This document shows positions 1 through 8,064 of a stretch of 24,131 nucleotides of DNA, piece by piece; position 1 is the first letter of the stretch; each line of letters begins with the position of its first letter. The stretch spans positions 14,780 to 38,910 of the forward strand of contig CAJTUY010000002.1 of NCBI GenBank assembly GCA_910579415.1, given 5' to 3'. Origin of the DNA: an uncultured Clostridia bacterium (GTDB lineage: Bacteria > Bacillota > Clostridia > UBA1381). Below the pieces are notes generated by a model that worked only from the letters and a program-made list of their open reading frames with translations, had not been told where the DNA came from and did not search any database. Both the position numbers and the translations under genes were made by a program.

Positions 1-384
1 AGACTTTTTGAAAAAAGACTTCCGGACGCGGAACTCGAAATTATGAAAGTGATATGGCACAATCCTTATCCCATATCGACAAGCGAGGTGAAGAAACTAA
101 TAGATAGTGAAACAGAAAATATGTGGACACAGCAAACGCTCCAATCATTGCTCAATCGTCTTATTGCAAAAGGATTTTTAGAAAAGGATAAAAGAGGTAA
201 AGAATATATTTATACTCCTCTTGTTGCGGAAAGTGACTATGTAGAATTTGAGAGTGAACAGTTTTTGAAAAAAATGCACTCGGGTTCCGTTGTCGGCTTA
301 ATGCGCGCTTTGTTCGACAGTAAAAAAATCAGCAACTCTGATATTGCGGAACTTGAAAAATTATTTAAGGAAAATAAAGAATAA
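1..384 (+). CDS. blaI: BlaI/MecI-family transcriptional repressor (5' end cut off by window)
   Basis: The reading frame is open back to base 1 and continues the family pattern (PDAELEIMKVIW, then a winged helix), so the ATG at 43 is an internal Met and the true start lies outside the window. BlaI/MecI proteins are small dimeric winged-helix repressors that bind the promoter of their own operon and are cleaved when the partner sensor protease is triggered. The visible part holds the recognition helix region (TQQTLQSLLNRLIAKGFLEK) and the C-terminal dimerisation segment ending in KLFKENKE. Its TAA stop overlaps the ATG of the next gene by one base, so it is translationally coupled to the BlaR1-type protein, the usual repressor-sensor pair. 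No beta-lactamase gene is present in the window, so the regulated target is unknown. Confidence 0.9.
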   Translation, partial: RLFEKRLPDAELEIMKVIWHNPYPISTSEVKKLIDSETENMWTQQTLQSLLNRLIAKGFLEKDKRGKEYIYTPLVAESDYVEFESEQFLKKMHSGSVVGLMRALFDSKKISNSDIAELEKLFKENKE

Positions 385-2612
385 TGGAAATTTTAAAGCG
401 AGTATTTTTACAAGACACATTCACTTCGCTAAAGGCGGCGGCAGTCATAATATTGCTTTTCGCTCTGACAAAGCCCATAGCAAAGCGATACACGGCAGGT
501 TTTCGATATTATTCGTGGCTTGTGGTAATGCTTATATTTTTAATTCCGTTCGGAGCTATGGGTATAAGCTATACGGTGGATTTTCCAACTGTAACTGATA
601 AAGTAAACACGCTGACGGTGAGTGAATGGTACAGCAAAAATGTGCCGGATTATTCCTTTGAGGAGGAATATCAGAGCTATAATCGGGTGGAAAGCGAGAG
701 CGGTGACGGAGAAGCGGAATATGTCCCCGTTACGAAAACGGCGGTCATGAAAACGCCTGTTGACATTGCGGAGATACTCTCGATTATATGGCTTTTGGGC
801 GCAATTATATATTTTGCGCTTCACATAGGGCGGTACATAGAGTTTAAGCGCGGACTTAAACGGCTGTGCTGTAACATAGACGACAACAGGGTTTATTCGG
901 AATTGGAGAGTGAAAAACAGCGGCTCGGAATTTCGGAAAATATAAGAATAAAGCTGTTTCCTGTAACCGATACACCTATGCTTACGGGGCTTTTCCATCC
1001 TGAAATAATATTGCCGCATACCGATTACACGGACGATGAACTGCGTTTAATATTTCGCCACGAGTTGTTTCATTATAAGCGTAAGGATATATTGTATCAG
1101 TTTATAACACTTGTTTTCATATCGCTGCACTGGTTCAATCCGTTCGTATATTTAATGGCGAAGGCGGTTGAGATTGACGGCGAAACCTCGTGCGATGAAA
1201 AAACGCTTGATGGAAAAGCGTATGAGGAAAGAGTTTTTTATGGTGAAATGTTGTTGAAATTTCTTAAAACATCAACACAAAAAAAGTCATATATGACTAC
1301 TACATTTTTTGGAGGTAAAAAGGGTATGAAAAAACGATTGGATTTGATAAAAAATAAAACAATGCGAAAGAAAGGAACAGCCGCAATGGCTGCTGTTATG
1401 AGTATAACCGTTCTGCTGTCAATCAGCGCAGCAGCTATGGGAAATGATTATTTTAACTCAGTATTCGAGGGCGACACCTCGTATCTTGCCGACTTTATAA
1501 AAACCGAAAAGCGAAGCGTCGAGGATGACAGATTTAAGCTGACACTGGAGCAGTATCTGGTCGCTGAAAATCATGCAATGCTTGTCTGTTCTTTTGAAGC
1601 AAAAACGGAGGACGCAAAGGCGGAGATGAATGAGGTTGACGAAAGAGGAAATTCAACCTTTAGCGGTATGGATTTTCTGAATTTCGGTCCGACTGATTAT
1701 GACAAGTCGTATCTTCAAAGCGCAAGCAGCAGACGTCTCGGCGGCGGGGAATTTGATACAGAAAATAAAAGATATTACATACTTCAAAGCGATAGCATAG
1801 ATAATGAAGAAAAAATTGATTTTAAGCTCAGCACTGACAGAATAAAAGATGCACCCAAAATTATTGTTCCTATGGACTACAATATGGAAACCAAAATTTT
1901 AGATTTGAGCAACGGTATAAGCGTTGAATATAATCCTATATCCATAGAAGTTACAGTTCCTGTAACAAATAAAGTAAATGACTGTAACTGGCGCGATTGG
2001 AACGGATATTATTTTTACTTTAGAATGAAAAACGGTGAAATAAAAACCTTTAACCAGCTTTATGAAGAAAGCGGTGAAGATGGAGAGTATGACGAGAATG
2101 ACAATCAAATATCTAATACCATTCTCGCATGGGCGCGCGGTATTATAGAGCCTGACGAGATTAAAAGTATAATCGTGAACGATACTGAATACCCTGTTGA
2201 TAACCCGTCGGCTTCAAAGTCTGTTACAATTGACGAGCATTTAAAACCGTTTGTAATAGATGCATATGTAAAAGACCACCTATGGATACCTCTGCGTGAA
2301 TTGTGCGACGGTTTGGGCGCGGAAATTAAATGGAACGATGAAACCAAAACTGCAAAGTTTACTTATCGCGGTTCTGTCTATGAGCTTACTGCAGGCAAAG
2401 CAGGAATGGTAATGAATGGTGAAGAATGTGATTTCGGCAATGAGCCTGCATTTATTGACGGGCAGGGACGACTGATTGTACCGCCGTATTTTAACGGATA
2501 TAATAACTATACATATATAGCTGCCGATATGCATGGAATTAACACATATATTGAAAATTCAGACGGTAATCAAACCGTAAATCCAAATGCAAAATGGCAT
2601 ATCATTCCGTAA
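384..2612 (+). CDS. BlaR1-type M56 membrane metallopeptidase with C-terminal stalk-like module
   Basis: 742 residues. Membrane segments are visible at about 15-30, 43-62, 130-148, 240-260 and 338-355. The zinc motif HELFH is at 226-230, followed by the family's downstream acidic ligand region (EIDGETSCDE). This is the M56 peptidase core of BlaR1/MecR1, which cleaves the cognate BlaI repressor after an outside signal. In classical BlaR1 the extracellular C-terminus is a penicillin-binding domain. Here I see no SxxK/SxN/KTG set. Residues about 355-610 are an uncharacterised extracellular region, and about 613-735 look like a copper amine oxidase N-terminal (stalk) module (WIPLRELCDGLGAEIKW). 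The protein is therefore probably a sensor of something other than beta-lactams, which is inference. It is coupled to the repressor by a 1-base overlap and followed by a terminator. Confidence 0.88.
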   Translation: MEILKRVFLQDTFTSLKAAAVIILLFALTKPIAKRYTAGFRYYSWLVVMLIFLIPFGAMGISYTVDFPTVTDKVNTLTVSEWYSKNVPDYSFEEEYQSYNRVESESGDGEAEYVPVTKTAVMKTPVDIAEILSIIWLLGAIIYFALHIGRYIEFKRGLKRLCCNIDDNRVYSELESEKQRLGISENIRIKLFPVTDTPMLTGLFHPEIILPHTDYTDDELRLIFRHELFHYKRKDILYQFITLVFISLHWFNPFVYLMAKAVEIDGETSCDEKTLDGKAYEERVFYGEMLLKFLKTSTQKKSYMTTTFFGGKKGMKKRLDLIKNKTMRKKGTAAMAAVMSITVLLSISAAAMGNDYFNSVFEGDTSYLADFIKTEKRSVEDDRFKLTLEQYLVAENHAMLVCSFEAKTEDAKAEMNEVDERGNSTFSGMDFLNFGPTDYDKSYLQSASSRRLGGGEFDTENKRYYILQSDSIDNEEKIDFKLSTDRIKDAPKIIVPMDYNMETKILDLSNGISVEYNPISIEVTVPVTNKVNDCNWRDWNGYYFYFRMKNGEIKTFNQLYEESGEDGEYDENDNQISNTILAWARGIIEPDEIKSIIVNDTEYPVDNPSASKSVTIDEHLKPFVIDAYVKDHLWIPLRELCDGLGAEIKWNDETKTAKFTYRGSVYELTAGKAGMVMNGEECDFGNEPAFIDGQGRLIVPPYFNGYNNYTYIAADMHGINTYIENSDGNQTVNPNAKWHIIP

Positions 2613-2618
2613 ATATTG

Positions 2619-2657
2619 CAAGAGAGTAGTCTGTAAACGACTGCTCTCTTGTTTTTA
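2619..2657 (+). terminator. Intrinsic terminator of the blaI-blaR1 operon
   Basis: A 13-base-pair stem (CAAGAGAGTAGTC with GACTGCTCTCTTG, one G-T pair) has a 7-base loop and is followed by TTTTT. It begins 7 bases after the stop codon. Confidence 0.9.
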
Positions 2658-2780
2658 TATCGGGATAAATCCTGTTTCAAAATCTTAAATGTACCTGAAA
2701 ACATGACATATATTCTATTTTGTATAACCGTATATAAAAATATTTTTAAATAATTTTATTTTCCCTGTTCCGAAATATTC

Positions 2781-2809
2781 TTGCAAAGCCAACTTTTTAA
2801 TGATATAAT
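2781..2809 (+). promoter_or_regulatory. Sigma-A promoter of hisF
   Basis: TTGCAA at 2781-2786 and a perfect TATAAT at 2804-2809 are separated by 17 bases. The predicted start is near 2816, giving a leader of about 50 bases before the GAGGAAGG ribosome site at 2851. Confidence 0.75.
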
Positions 2810-2864
2810 TATTTTATCAGATGATTTTACAAAAATCATTTCCGATTTGAGAGGAAGGTAAAAT

Positions 2865-3626
2865 ATGTACGCAAAAAGAATAATCCCATGTCTTGACGTA
2901 AATAACGGCAGGGTGGTAAAGGGAGTAAATTTTGTTAATTTAATAGATGCCGGTGACCCTGTTGAATGTGCGAGGGTATATGATAAAGCAGGCGCAGATG
3001 AGTTGGTTTTTCTTGATATAACAGCCTCGTCGGATGCCCGTGAAACAGTGACAGACATGGTTGAAGCAGTTGCGAAACAGGTATTTATACCATTTACGGT
3101 AGGAGGAGGAATACGCACGGTTGAGGATTTTCGCCGTATTTTAAATGCCGGTGCGGACAAGGTGGCGGTAAACAGCGCTGCGATAAAGCGTCCCGAGCTT
3201 ATAAAAGAAGCGGCTGAAAAATTCGGCAGTCAGTGTGTTGTATGCGCGATTGACGCGAAGCGGCGCGCGGATGGGTCAGGCTGGGACGTATATCTTAACG
3301 GCGGCAGGGTAAACACCGGGATTGACGCGCTTGGATGGGTAAAAAAAGCTGAGGAGCTTGGAGCAGGTGAAATTCTGCTTACCAGTATGGACTGTGACGG
3401 AACTAAAGCAGGTTACGACCTTGAGCTTACAAGAAAAGTAAGTGAAAGCGTAAAGATACCTGTAATTGCTTCGGGCGGCGCAGGCACTATGAAGCATTTT
3501 CTTGACGCCTTCCGTGAAGGTATGGCAGACGCAGTGCTGGCGGCAAGCCTGTTCCATTTTAAAGAGATTGAAATTAAAGCGTTAAAAAAATATCTGCATG
3601 AAAACGGTGAAAGCGTAAGGCTGTAA
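2865..3626 (+). CDS. hisF: Imidazole glycerol phosphate synthase cyclase subunit HisF
   Basis: HisF is the (beta/alpha)8-barrel synthase half of the HisF-HisH complex. It uses ammonia from HisH to turn PRFAR into imidazole glycerol phosphate and AICAR in histidine synthesis, linking to purine synthesis. At 253 residues it is full length. The catalytic acids are visible: Asp11 ([14 protein letters not shown]) and Asp130 (CAIDAKRR). Phosphate-binding loops are present (TVGGGIRT near 80, ASGGAGT near 202). The start has a GAGGAAGG ribosome site 6 bases upstream. It has its own promoter, and no other his gene lies in the window; the two genes downstream encode small membrane proteins. The orphan location is odd, because hisF usually sits with hisH/hisA/hisI. 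The product call itself is very safe. Confidence 0.95.
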   Translation: MYAKRIIPCLDVNNGRVVKGVNFVNLIDAGDPVECARVYDKAGADELVFLDITASSDARETVTDMVEAVAKQVFIPFTVGGGIRTVEDFRRILNAGADKVAVNSAAIKRPELIKEAAEKFGSQCVVCAIDAKRRADGSGWDVYLNGGRVNTGIDALGWVKKAEELGAGEILLTSMDCDGTKAGYDLELTRKVSESVKIPVIASGGAGTMKHFLDAFREGMADAVLAASLFHFKEIEIKALKKYLHENGESVRL

Positions 3627-3638
3627 AGGAGTAAATAT

Positions 3639-4067
3639 ATGAGTAAGAAGGACAGACGTAAAAAACTTGCAAAAAAAGAAAGCATGATTGCAAAAAACGA
3701 ATTTACAATGGACGATTCTAAAATTTATATTATCGCCACAATTATAATGTTTCATATTGCTCCTCTTATAATGGCGCTTATGGGTGAAAACGGACAGTTA
3801 TTGCTGCTGCAAACATTTTTGGTGATGCTTAATCCGATTTTTATTGCGCTGTCGGGTCTTATCTACGGAATAAGAAAGGGCTTTAACGTAAAACTTCCGT
3901 TTTTTATGGGGGTTATTGCGCTTGCGTCAATACCTATGTATTATAAATTTGACGCTCTCGGATATCTGGTACAGACAACGATGGTAATGGGAATTGTCTA
4001 TCTGATTTTTGCATTTGCCTCAACGGCAATAGGAGCGCTTTTAAGAAAGTTTTTGAATTTCTCATAA
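3639..4067 (+). CDS. Small four-helix membrane protein, unknown function
   Basis: 142 residues that I do not recognise as a named family. The N-terminus is very basic (SKKDRRKKLAKKES) and likely cytoplasmic. About four hydrophobic segments follow, at roughly 28-48, 53-76, 84-102 and 110-136, with a short basic loop (YGIRKGFNVK) in the middle. There are no obvious catalytic or metal-binding residues. The start is supported by AAGGAG 12 bases after the hisF stop, and the next gene begins 13 bases downstream, so it is probably the middle gene of the hisF transcript. Transport or membrane-shaping roles are possible but nothing in the sequence shows them. Confidence 0.75.
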   Translation: MSKKDRRKKLAKKESMIAKNEFTMDDSKIYIIATIIMFHIAPLIMALMGENGQLLLLQTFLVMLNPIFIALSGLIYGIRKGFNVKLPFFMGVIALASIPMYYKFDALGYLVQTTMVMGIVYLIFAFASTAIGALLRKFLNFS

Positions 4068-4080
4068 GAGGTGATTACAT

Positions 4081-4578
4081 ATGGAAAAGCTGTATACTGC
4101 CGTCACGCAGATGACGCCTGTGATTTACAGGGATTTTTATAAAATTTATTACAGGGAACGTCTTAAAGTGTATACCATTATTACTGCGGTTATAGGAGTT
4201 ATAATGGCGGTATTGGGAATATACATCTACAAAAAGGGATTTGGTATGGTGTGGGCTGTGCTTGCGGTGTGGATTGGAGCGTTTTTGCTGATTTATCCGC
4301 ATGTTGCGTACAGAAAGCCGTATAAACGGGCGCGCAATTCTAAGCTTACCACACGTTTTGCTTTTTATGAGGACTATATATCCGAGCGTACAAATTCGGT
4401 TACTACCGATTATAGCTATAATTCGCTTTTAAAAGTGATTGAAACAAATAAGTATCTTCTGATTTTTCATTCACCCGAAAGCGTCAGCATTGTCGATAAG
4501 AAAAGTGTTGATGGGGATGTACAGGGTCTTTGCCGTCTGCTTCAATCAAAAACGAAACTGAAAAAAATACATGCATAA
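4081..4578 (+). CDS. YcxB-like membrane protein
   Basis: 165 residues. The N-terminal soluble stretch (MTPVIYRDFYKIYYRERLK) leads into two membrane helices at about 32-50 and 56-76. A cytoplasmic beta-rich domain follows, with the pattern F-YEDYISERTN...TDYSYNSLLKVIETNKYLLIF. That is the arrangement of the YcxB/YcxB-like family: two helices, then a PH-like domain carrying a 'y..i..i.e....l.l' strand pattern. No biochemical role is established for the family as far as I know. It has an AGAGGTG ribosome site and follows the previous gene by 13 bases in the hisF transcript. Family assignment is from memory of the pattern, so confidence is moderate. Confidence 0.65.
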   Translation: MEKLYTAVTQMTPVIYRDFYKIYYRERLKVYTIITAVIGVIMAVLGIYIYKKGFGMVWAVLAVWIGAFLLIYPHVAYRKPYKRARNSKLTTRFAFYEDYISERTNSVTTDYSYNSLLKVIETNKYLLIFHSPESVSIVDKKSVDGDVQGLCRLLQSKTKLKKIHA

Positions 4579-4745
4579 AATGCGATAATTCCGCTGCCGG
4601 AGAAGTATTTATATATAGAATGGAATAAAGTTTATATTTTCTTTATATTTATAAATTCTTTATAAATATTTAAACCAAACGCTTTATTTATACATCTAAT
4701 ATATGATACAATTATTTAAAGAACCTGCAAACGGAGGCGGCGGAA

Positions 4746-5396
4746 GTGACACGGACAGAAATAAGATATAAAAGAGAAGAACGCATAAGAAAAAAACGGA
4801 AAAGGCGGGCGAAAAGATTACGTACAGTGTTGATTTTTATGCTTGCTGTGTCAGCGGCAGTGTGCGGAGTACATATGGCTGAAATCACGCGCGGTGGAGT
4901 TGATGCAAAAACAGGCGTTCCGTTGTTTTTGCAGACGGACGAACGCTGGAAAGATGCGCCGTACGGAAACAGCACGGTGGAAATCAGCGGCTGCGGTCCT
5001 ACGTGTCTTTCAATGGTTTTTACAGCCCTTACTCAAAATCAGAGCATGACTCCCGATGAGGTTGCGCGGTTTTCCGAGCAGAACGGATATTATGTTGAAG
5101 GCGTTGGGACAAGCTGGTCGCTTATGTCAGGCGGAGCCAAGAAGCTGGGACTTAAAGTTAAGGAAATTCCACTGAGCGAGGAAGTTATTGCTGATAAACT
5201 TGAAAATGGATACCCTATTATTTGCAGTGTCACGCAGGGCGATTTTACAAATGAAGGACATTTTATTGTACTTACAGCTTATGATAACGGTATAATACGT
5301 GTAAACGACCCGAACAGTGAAGTAAACAGCAGGAAATCGTGGAGTTATGACAGATTAAAGGGTCAAATCAGTGCGATGTGGACATATAAAAACTAA
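4746..5396 (+). CDS. Membrane-anchored C39-like cysteine peptidase
   Basis: 216 residues. A very basic N-terminus (about 1-27) precedes one membrane helix at about 28-47, so the rest should lie outside the cell. The papain-like C39_2 domain starts at VPLFLQTDERWKDAPYG and shows Cys83 in GCGPTC, His172 in GHFIVL and Asp188 in VNDPNS, all in the family order. C39-like enzymes cleave peptides, often at double-glycine leaders or in the wall. With no ABC transporter fused or adjacent, the substrate cannot be told. The start is GTG at 4746, chosen because GGAGG ends 8 bases before it. The 167 bases upstream are AT-rich, with a weak TACAAT box at 4707. The gene ends at a terminator shared with secG. 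Confidence 0.85.
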   Translation: MTRTEIRYKREERIRKKRKRRAKRLRTVLIFMLAVSAAVCGVHMAEITRGGVDAKTGVPLFLQTDERWKDAPYGNSTVEISGCGPTCLSMVFTALTQNQSMTPDEVARFSEQNGYYVEGVGTSWSLMSGGAKKLGLKVKEIPLSEEVIADKLENGYPIICSVTQGDFTNEGHFIVLTAYDNGIIRVNDPNSEVNSRKSWSYDRLKGQISAMWTYKN

Positions 5397-5420
5397 AAAA
5401 GGACGCTTATGCGTCCTTTT
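5397..5420. terminator. Bidirectional terminator between C39 peptidase gene and secG
   Basis: A perfect 10-base-pair hairpin (AAAAGGACGC, loop TTAT, GCGTCCTTTT) has T-runs on both strands. It sits exactly between two convergent genes. Confidence 0.9.
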
Positions 5421-5431
5421 ACTGTCTTTTA

Positions 5432-5668
5432 TTAAAGAATTACAAGCACCATTGTTGTTATAAGGAAAAGAATAGCGATTGTAGTAGTAAGTTTAGTAAA
5501 CATAGCTTCCTTTGTTGTACCGCCGTTTTTCTTAAAGAATGAATCGCCCATATCTGATGAAGCGCCCTGAATACCTCTCATACCCGGGTCTTTACCTTCC
5601 TGAGCCATAACTACAAGTATAAGTATAACGGCAACAATCAAGTGCAATATTACAAATAGAGTGTGCAT
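5432..5668 (-). CDS. secG: Preprotein translocase subunit SecG
   Basis: 78 residues with two membrane helices (about 3-22 and 57-77) joined by the conserved loop EGKDPGMRGIQGASSDMGDSF. This is the normal length and hairpin topology of SecG, the small subunit that assists the SecYEG channel during SecA-driven export. The start has a strong AAAGGAGG site and the gene has its own extended -10 promoter on the minus strand. It is monocistronic. In many Bacillota secG lies next to rnr and smpB, but they are absent here, so the neighbourhood has been rearranged. SecG would serve the several secreted proteins of this window as well as the rest of the cell. Confidence 0.95.
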   Translation of the reverse strand: MHTLFVILHLIVAVILILVVMAQEGKDPGMRGIQGASSDMGDSFFKKNGGTTKEAMFTKLTTTIAILFLITTMVLVIL

Positions 5669-5710
5669 AACATCTAACCTCCTTTATCGTTTAATAGTAA
5701 CTCATAGAAC

Positions 5711-5738
5711 ATTATACCACATTTTTATGAATTTACAA
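5711..5738 (-). promoter_or_regulatory. secG promoter (extended -10)
   Basis: On the minus strand TTGTAA (5733-5738) and TATAAT (5711-5716) are 16 bases apart. The -10 is preceded by TGG, giving an extended -10 (TGnTATAAT). Confidence 0.75.
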
Positions 5739-5758
5739 GACTTTTCTTAAAAAAAGTT

Positions 5759-5971
5759 TTATTTATTTTGTTCTTTATCAATTCCTAAAATGTAGTCGGC
5801 CGAAACATTATAAAATTTACACAGCGCAATTAAATGCCTTATAGGCATTTCGTTAGCGCCGCGTTCGTAACGGGCGTACATTGTCTGAGATGTGCCGAGA
5901 TATTCGGCTATTTCCTGCTGCGTTTTATCGTTGTCCTCGCGCAAATCACGTATACGCTTGATATACTTCAT
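5759..5971 (-). CDS. Small XRE-family helix-turn-helix regulator
   Basis: 70 residues, essentially one Cro/CI-type HTH domain. The five-helix pattern is visible: IKRIRDLREDNDKTQQEIAE, then LGTSQTMYARYERGANEMP as turn plus recognition helix, then HLIALCKFYNVSADYILG. There is no sensor domain. Proteins of this size commonly autoregulate. The 170 bases between it and the galactanase gene contain two near-identical palindromes (6013-6028, 6038-6053) that are good operator candidates. The ribosome site AGGAG lies 10 bases before the ATG. It reads away from the galactanase operon. Binding to those palindromes is inference. Confidence 0.9.
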   Translation of the reverse strand: MKYIKRIRDLREDNDKTQQEIAEYLGTSQTMYARYERGANEMPIRHLIALCKFYNVSADYILGIDKEQNK

Positions 5972-6012
5972 AAAACTTTACTCCTAATTCAAATATAAAA
6001 TTATTTTATCCT

Positions 6013-6028
6013 AATAAATATATTTACT
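6013..6028. promoter_or_regulatory. Candidate operator 1 (near-perfect palindrome)
   Basis: AATAAATATATTTACT differs in only one base from the perfect palindrome 25 bases downstream. It falls between a TAAAAT box (minus strand, 6003-6008) and the -35 region of the divergent XRE gene. Confidence 0.6.
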
Positions 6029-6029
6029 A

Positions 6030-6058
6030 TTGACTTTAGTAAATATATTTACTATAAT
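6030..6058 (+). promoter_or_regulatory. Upstream, probably repressible promoter of the galactanase operon
   Basis: TTGACT at 6030-6035 and TATAAT at 6053-6058 are 17 bases apart, with the palindrome AGTAAATATATTTACT in the spacer. The predicted start is about 80 bases before the GH53 start codon. Confidence 0.75.
6038..6053. promoter_or_regulatory. Candidate operator 2 (perfect 16-base palindrome)
   Basis: AGTAAATATATTTACT is its own reverse complement. It fills almost the whole spacer of the plus-strand promoter at 6030-6058, so a bound protein would block RNA polymerase. Confidence 0.7.
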
Positions 6059-6085
6059 ATTCTTGTTAATACTTCGGCAATGCTA

Positions 6086-6114
6086 TTGTAAGTCTTAGGA
6101 AGATATGATATAAT
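6086..6114 (+). promoter_or_regulatory. Second promoter of the galactanase operon
   Basis: TTGTAA at 6086-6091 and TATAAT at 6109-6114 are 17 bases apart, and the -10 is preceded by TGA (extended -10). It is free of the palindromes, so it may give constitutive expression. Confidence 0.7.
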
Positions 6115-6143
6115 TAGTATAAACATGAAAGGGGAGAGAGGAT

Positions 6144-8015
6144 ATGAAAAAAATATTTATTGTATTTGCCGTGACTGCGCTGTTTTCTACTGCGGCATAT
6201 GCCCAGAGTGTTGACATATCAACCGCCGCTCCGACAGAGGTGACAGGGCTTGCAGACGGTTATTATGACCTGGCTGTCACTTGTAAAAACAGCGCGGTTG
6301 ATGAAGATACATATATCTATGGTTCATCTGATGCTTACACAATGTATTCCACAGTAATACCAAAGTCCGACAACAATATTACGGTTGTTGTTAAAGGTAT
6401 TGAAGTTACAGGCGGTAAATGTGAAATAGGAATTTCGGGCGGCGATACAGTCACCGTATCAAGCGCAGACCTTACTCCGTCAAAGGCTTATAAGCTTATA
6501 ACGGGCGGCGATATGAGCGAGGTAAGCTATATTGAGAGTCTGGGCGGCGTATATAAGGATGCTGACGGCAATACTGTTGACTCGTTCAGCTTTCTTGCTG
6601 AAAACGGTGTAAATATGGCTCGTATACGTCTGAGCAATAATACCGGCAAGGGTACGGGCGACGGCGCATACTATCTGCCAGAAGGCTTTCAGAACGAGCA
6701 GGACTGCCTTAAACTTGCAAAACGCGCTAAAGAGGCAGGAATGGGAATACAGTTTACCTTTAACTATTCCGACTACTGGTCAAACGGGGTGCGTCAGATT
6801 ATACCGTCCTCATGGGTAAAGCAGATTAAGGACGAGCTTGGGTATGATGTTAAGGACGCGGATTTCTTAAACAGTATGACAGCGGCACAGAAAAAGGAAG
6901 TACAGGAAAAGCTGTGCAGCATTATTTACGACTATACCTTTGATATAATGTCGAAGCTCAAGGCTCAGGGTACTGTACCCGAATACGTGTCGCTCGGCAA
7001 CGAGATTAACGGAGGTATGCTGTTTCCTTTCGGCAACTCGTATGCCGCAAATATGAACAGAAACAGTTTTGAACTGAAATTCGGCAGTGATAAAAAGGCT
7101 GACGATATTATATGTGCTGATGAAAAGACCTATCTAAAAAAGTTTCTGAAGAGCGGTTATGACGCTGTTAAAGCGGTTTCCCCCGATACTCAGGTAATTG
7201 TTCATCTTGCAACAGAAGGAAACAACGGTTCAATAAACGACGGTAAATATACATGGCTTATGGACGAGTTTACAAAAGCAGGTGTCGTTGATGTACTCGG
7301 CGCGTCATATTATCCCGCATGGTCAGGCGCAACGGCAGATAAAGCGCGTGAATTTTGTACGAGAATGTATCAGAAGTACGGTAAGCCTGTAATGATTATG
7401 GAAACAGGTTACAGTTGGAATGATAAGAAAAAGAACGGTTATGACGGTCAGCTTACGGCAAATGCCGCTGACTATGTGGATAAATATCCATACACGCAGG
7501 ACGGTCATGCAGGCTATATGGCAGAGATTATAAATGAAATGAAGCTTGCGGGCGACAGTTGTCTGGGCATACTGTACTGGGACCCGTGTATGATTCATGT
7601 TGAGGATACAGAAAATCCGAATGAGTCCCTTTCAGGATGGGCAATACGCGAAAACGACGATTTGCCTGACGGTAATGTTGTTGAAAATACAACGTTGTTT
7701 GATTTTGACGGTAAGGCGATTAAGAGCGTGGGTGTGTTTAAGAGTTTGCGCAGAATAACAGGCACTCTCACAGGCGAAATAGATGAAAGCAATAAAGATT
7801 TGGTTATAGCAAACGTAAAAAATGCTTCCCGTGAACCTCAGAAAGCTAATTTGTATGTTACGGTTTATGACAGTAACGGTGTACTGAAAAGCGTTAAAAT
7901 TGATTCAAAAACTGTGAATGCGGGAGAGAGCGAAACGCTCAGTCTGGATAAACCCGCAGAGAAGTTTAAAACATTTCTGTGGAACGGCGAAACCTTTGCG
8001 CCGCTGGGGAAATGA
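6144..8015 (+). CDS. Secreted GH53 endo-beta-1,4-galactanase
   Basis: 623 residues. It has a signal peptide (about 1-20, ending AYA-Q), then an N-terminal beta-rich module (about 21-120) that could bind carbohydrate, then a GH53 catalytic barrel from about 120 to 535 and a C-terminal beta-sandwich-like tail. GH53 enzymes cut beta-1,4-galactan side chains of pectin (arabinogalactan type I). Family landmarks are TGGDMSEVSYIESLGG, FNYSDYWSNGVRQIIPSSW and SLGNEINGGMLFPFG with the acid/base Glu287. MIMETGYSW carries the nucleophile Glu420. The start has a GGGGAGAGAGG ribosome site and two promoters upstream, one overlapping a palindrome. The next two genes encode secreted proteins on the same strand, probably co-transcribed. 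There is no SLH or sortase anchor, so it is likely released. Confidence 0.93.
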   Translation: MKKIFIVFAVTALFSTAAYAQSVDISTAAPTEVTGLADGYYDLAVTCKNSAVDEDTYIYGSSDAYTMYSTVIPKSDNNITVVVKGIEVTGGKCEIGISGGDTVTVSSADLTPSKAYKLITGGDMSEVSYIESLGGVYKDADGNTVDSFSFLAENGVNMARIRLSNNTGKGTGDGAYYLPEGFQNEQDCLKLAKRAKEAGMGIQFTFNYSDYWSNGVRQIIPSSWVKQIKDELGYDVKDADFLNSMTAAQKKEVQEKLCSIIYDYTFDIMSKLKAQGTVPEYVSLGNEINGGMLFPFGNSYAANMNRNSFELKFGSDKKADDIICADEKTYLKKFLKSGYDAVKAVSPDTQVIVHLATEGNNGSINDGKYTWLMDEFTKAGVVDVLGASYYPAWSGATADKAREFCTRMYQKYGKPVMIMETGYSWNDKKKNGYDGQLTANAADYVDKYPYTQDGHAGYMAEIINEMKLAGDSCLGILYWDPCMIHVEDTENPNESLSGWAIRENDDLPDGNVVENTTLFDFDGKAIKSVGVFKSLRRITGTLTGEIDESNKDLVIANVKNASREPQKANLYVTVYDSNGVLKSVKIDSKTVNAGESETLSLDKPAEKFKTFLWNGETFAPLGK

Positions 8016-8017
8016 TA

Positions 8018-8041
8018 ATGTGCTTTTTTAAAAGCATTTTT
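8018..8041 (+). terminator. Weak hairpin after the galactanase gene
   Basis: TGCTTT and AAAGCA flank a TTTA loop and a short T-run follows. The stem is AT-rich, so it is at most a partial terminator before the HtrA gene. Confidence 0.35.
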
Positions 8042-8064
8042 ACTAGTTGATAAGGAGTAAATAA

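Noticed and set aside
540..1019. Open frame of 159 codons on the minus strand inside the BlaR1-type gene
   Set aside because: It lies wholly within a well-supported gene, has no ribosome site and shows a biased, motif-free protein, as expected for an antisense shadow.
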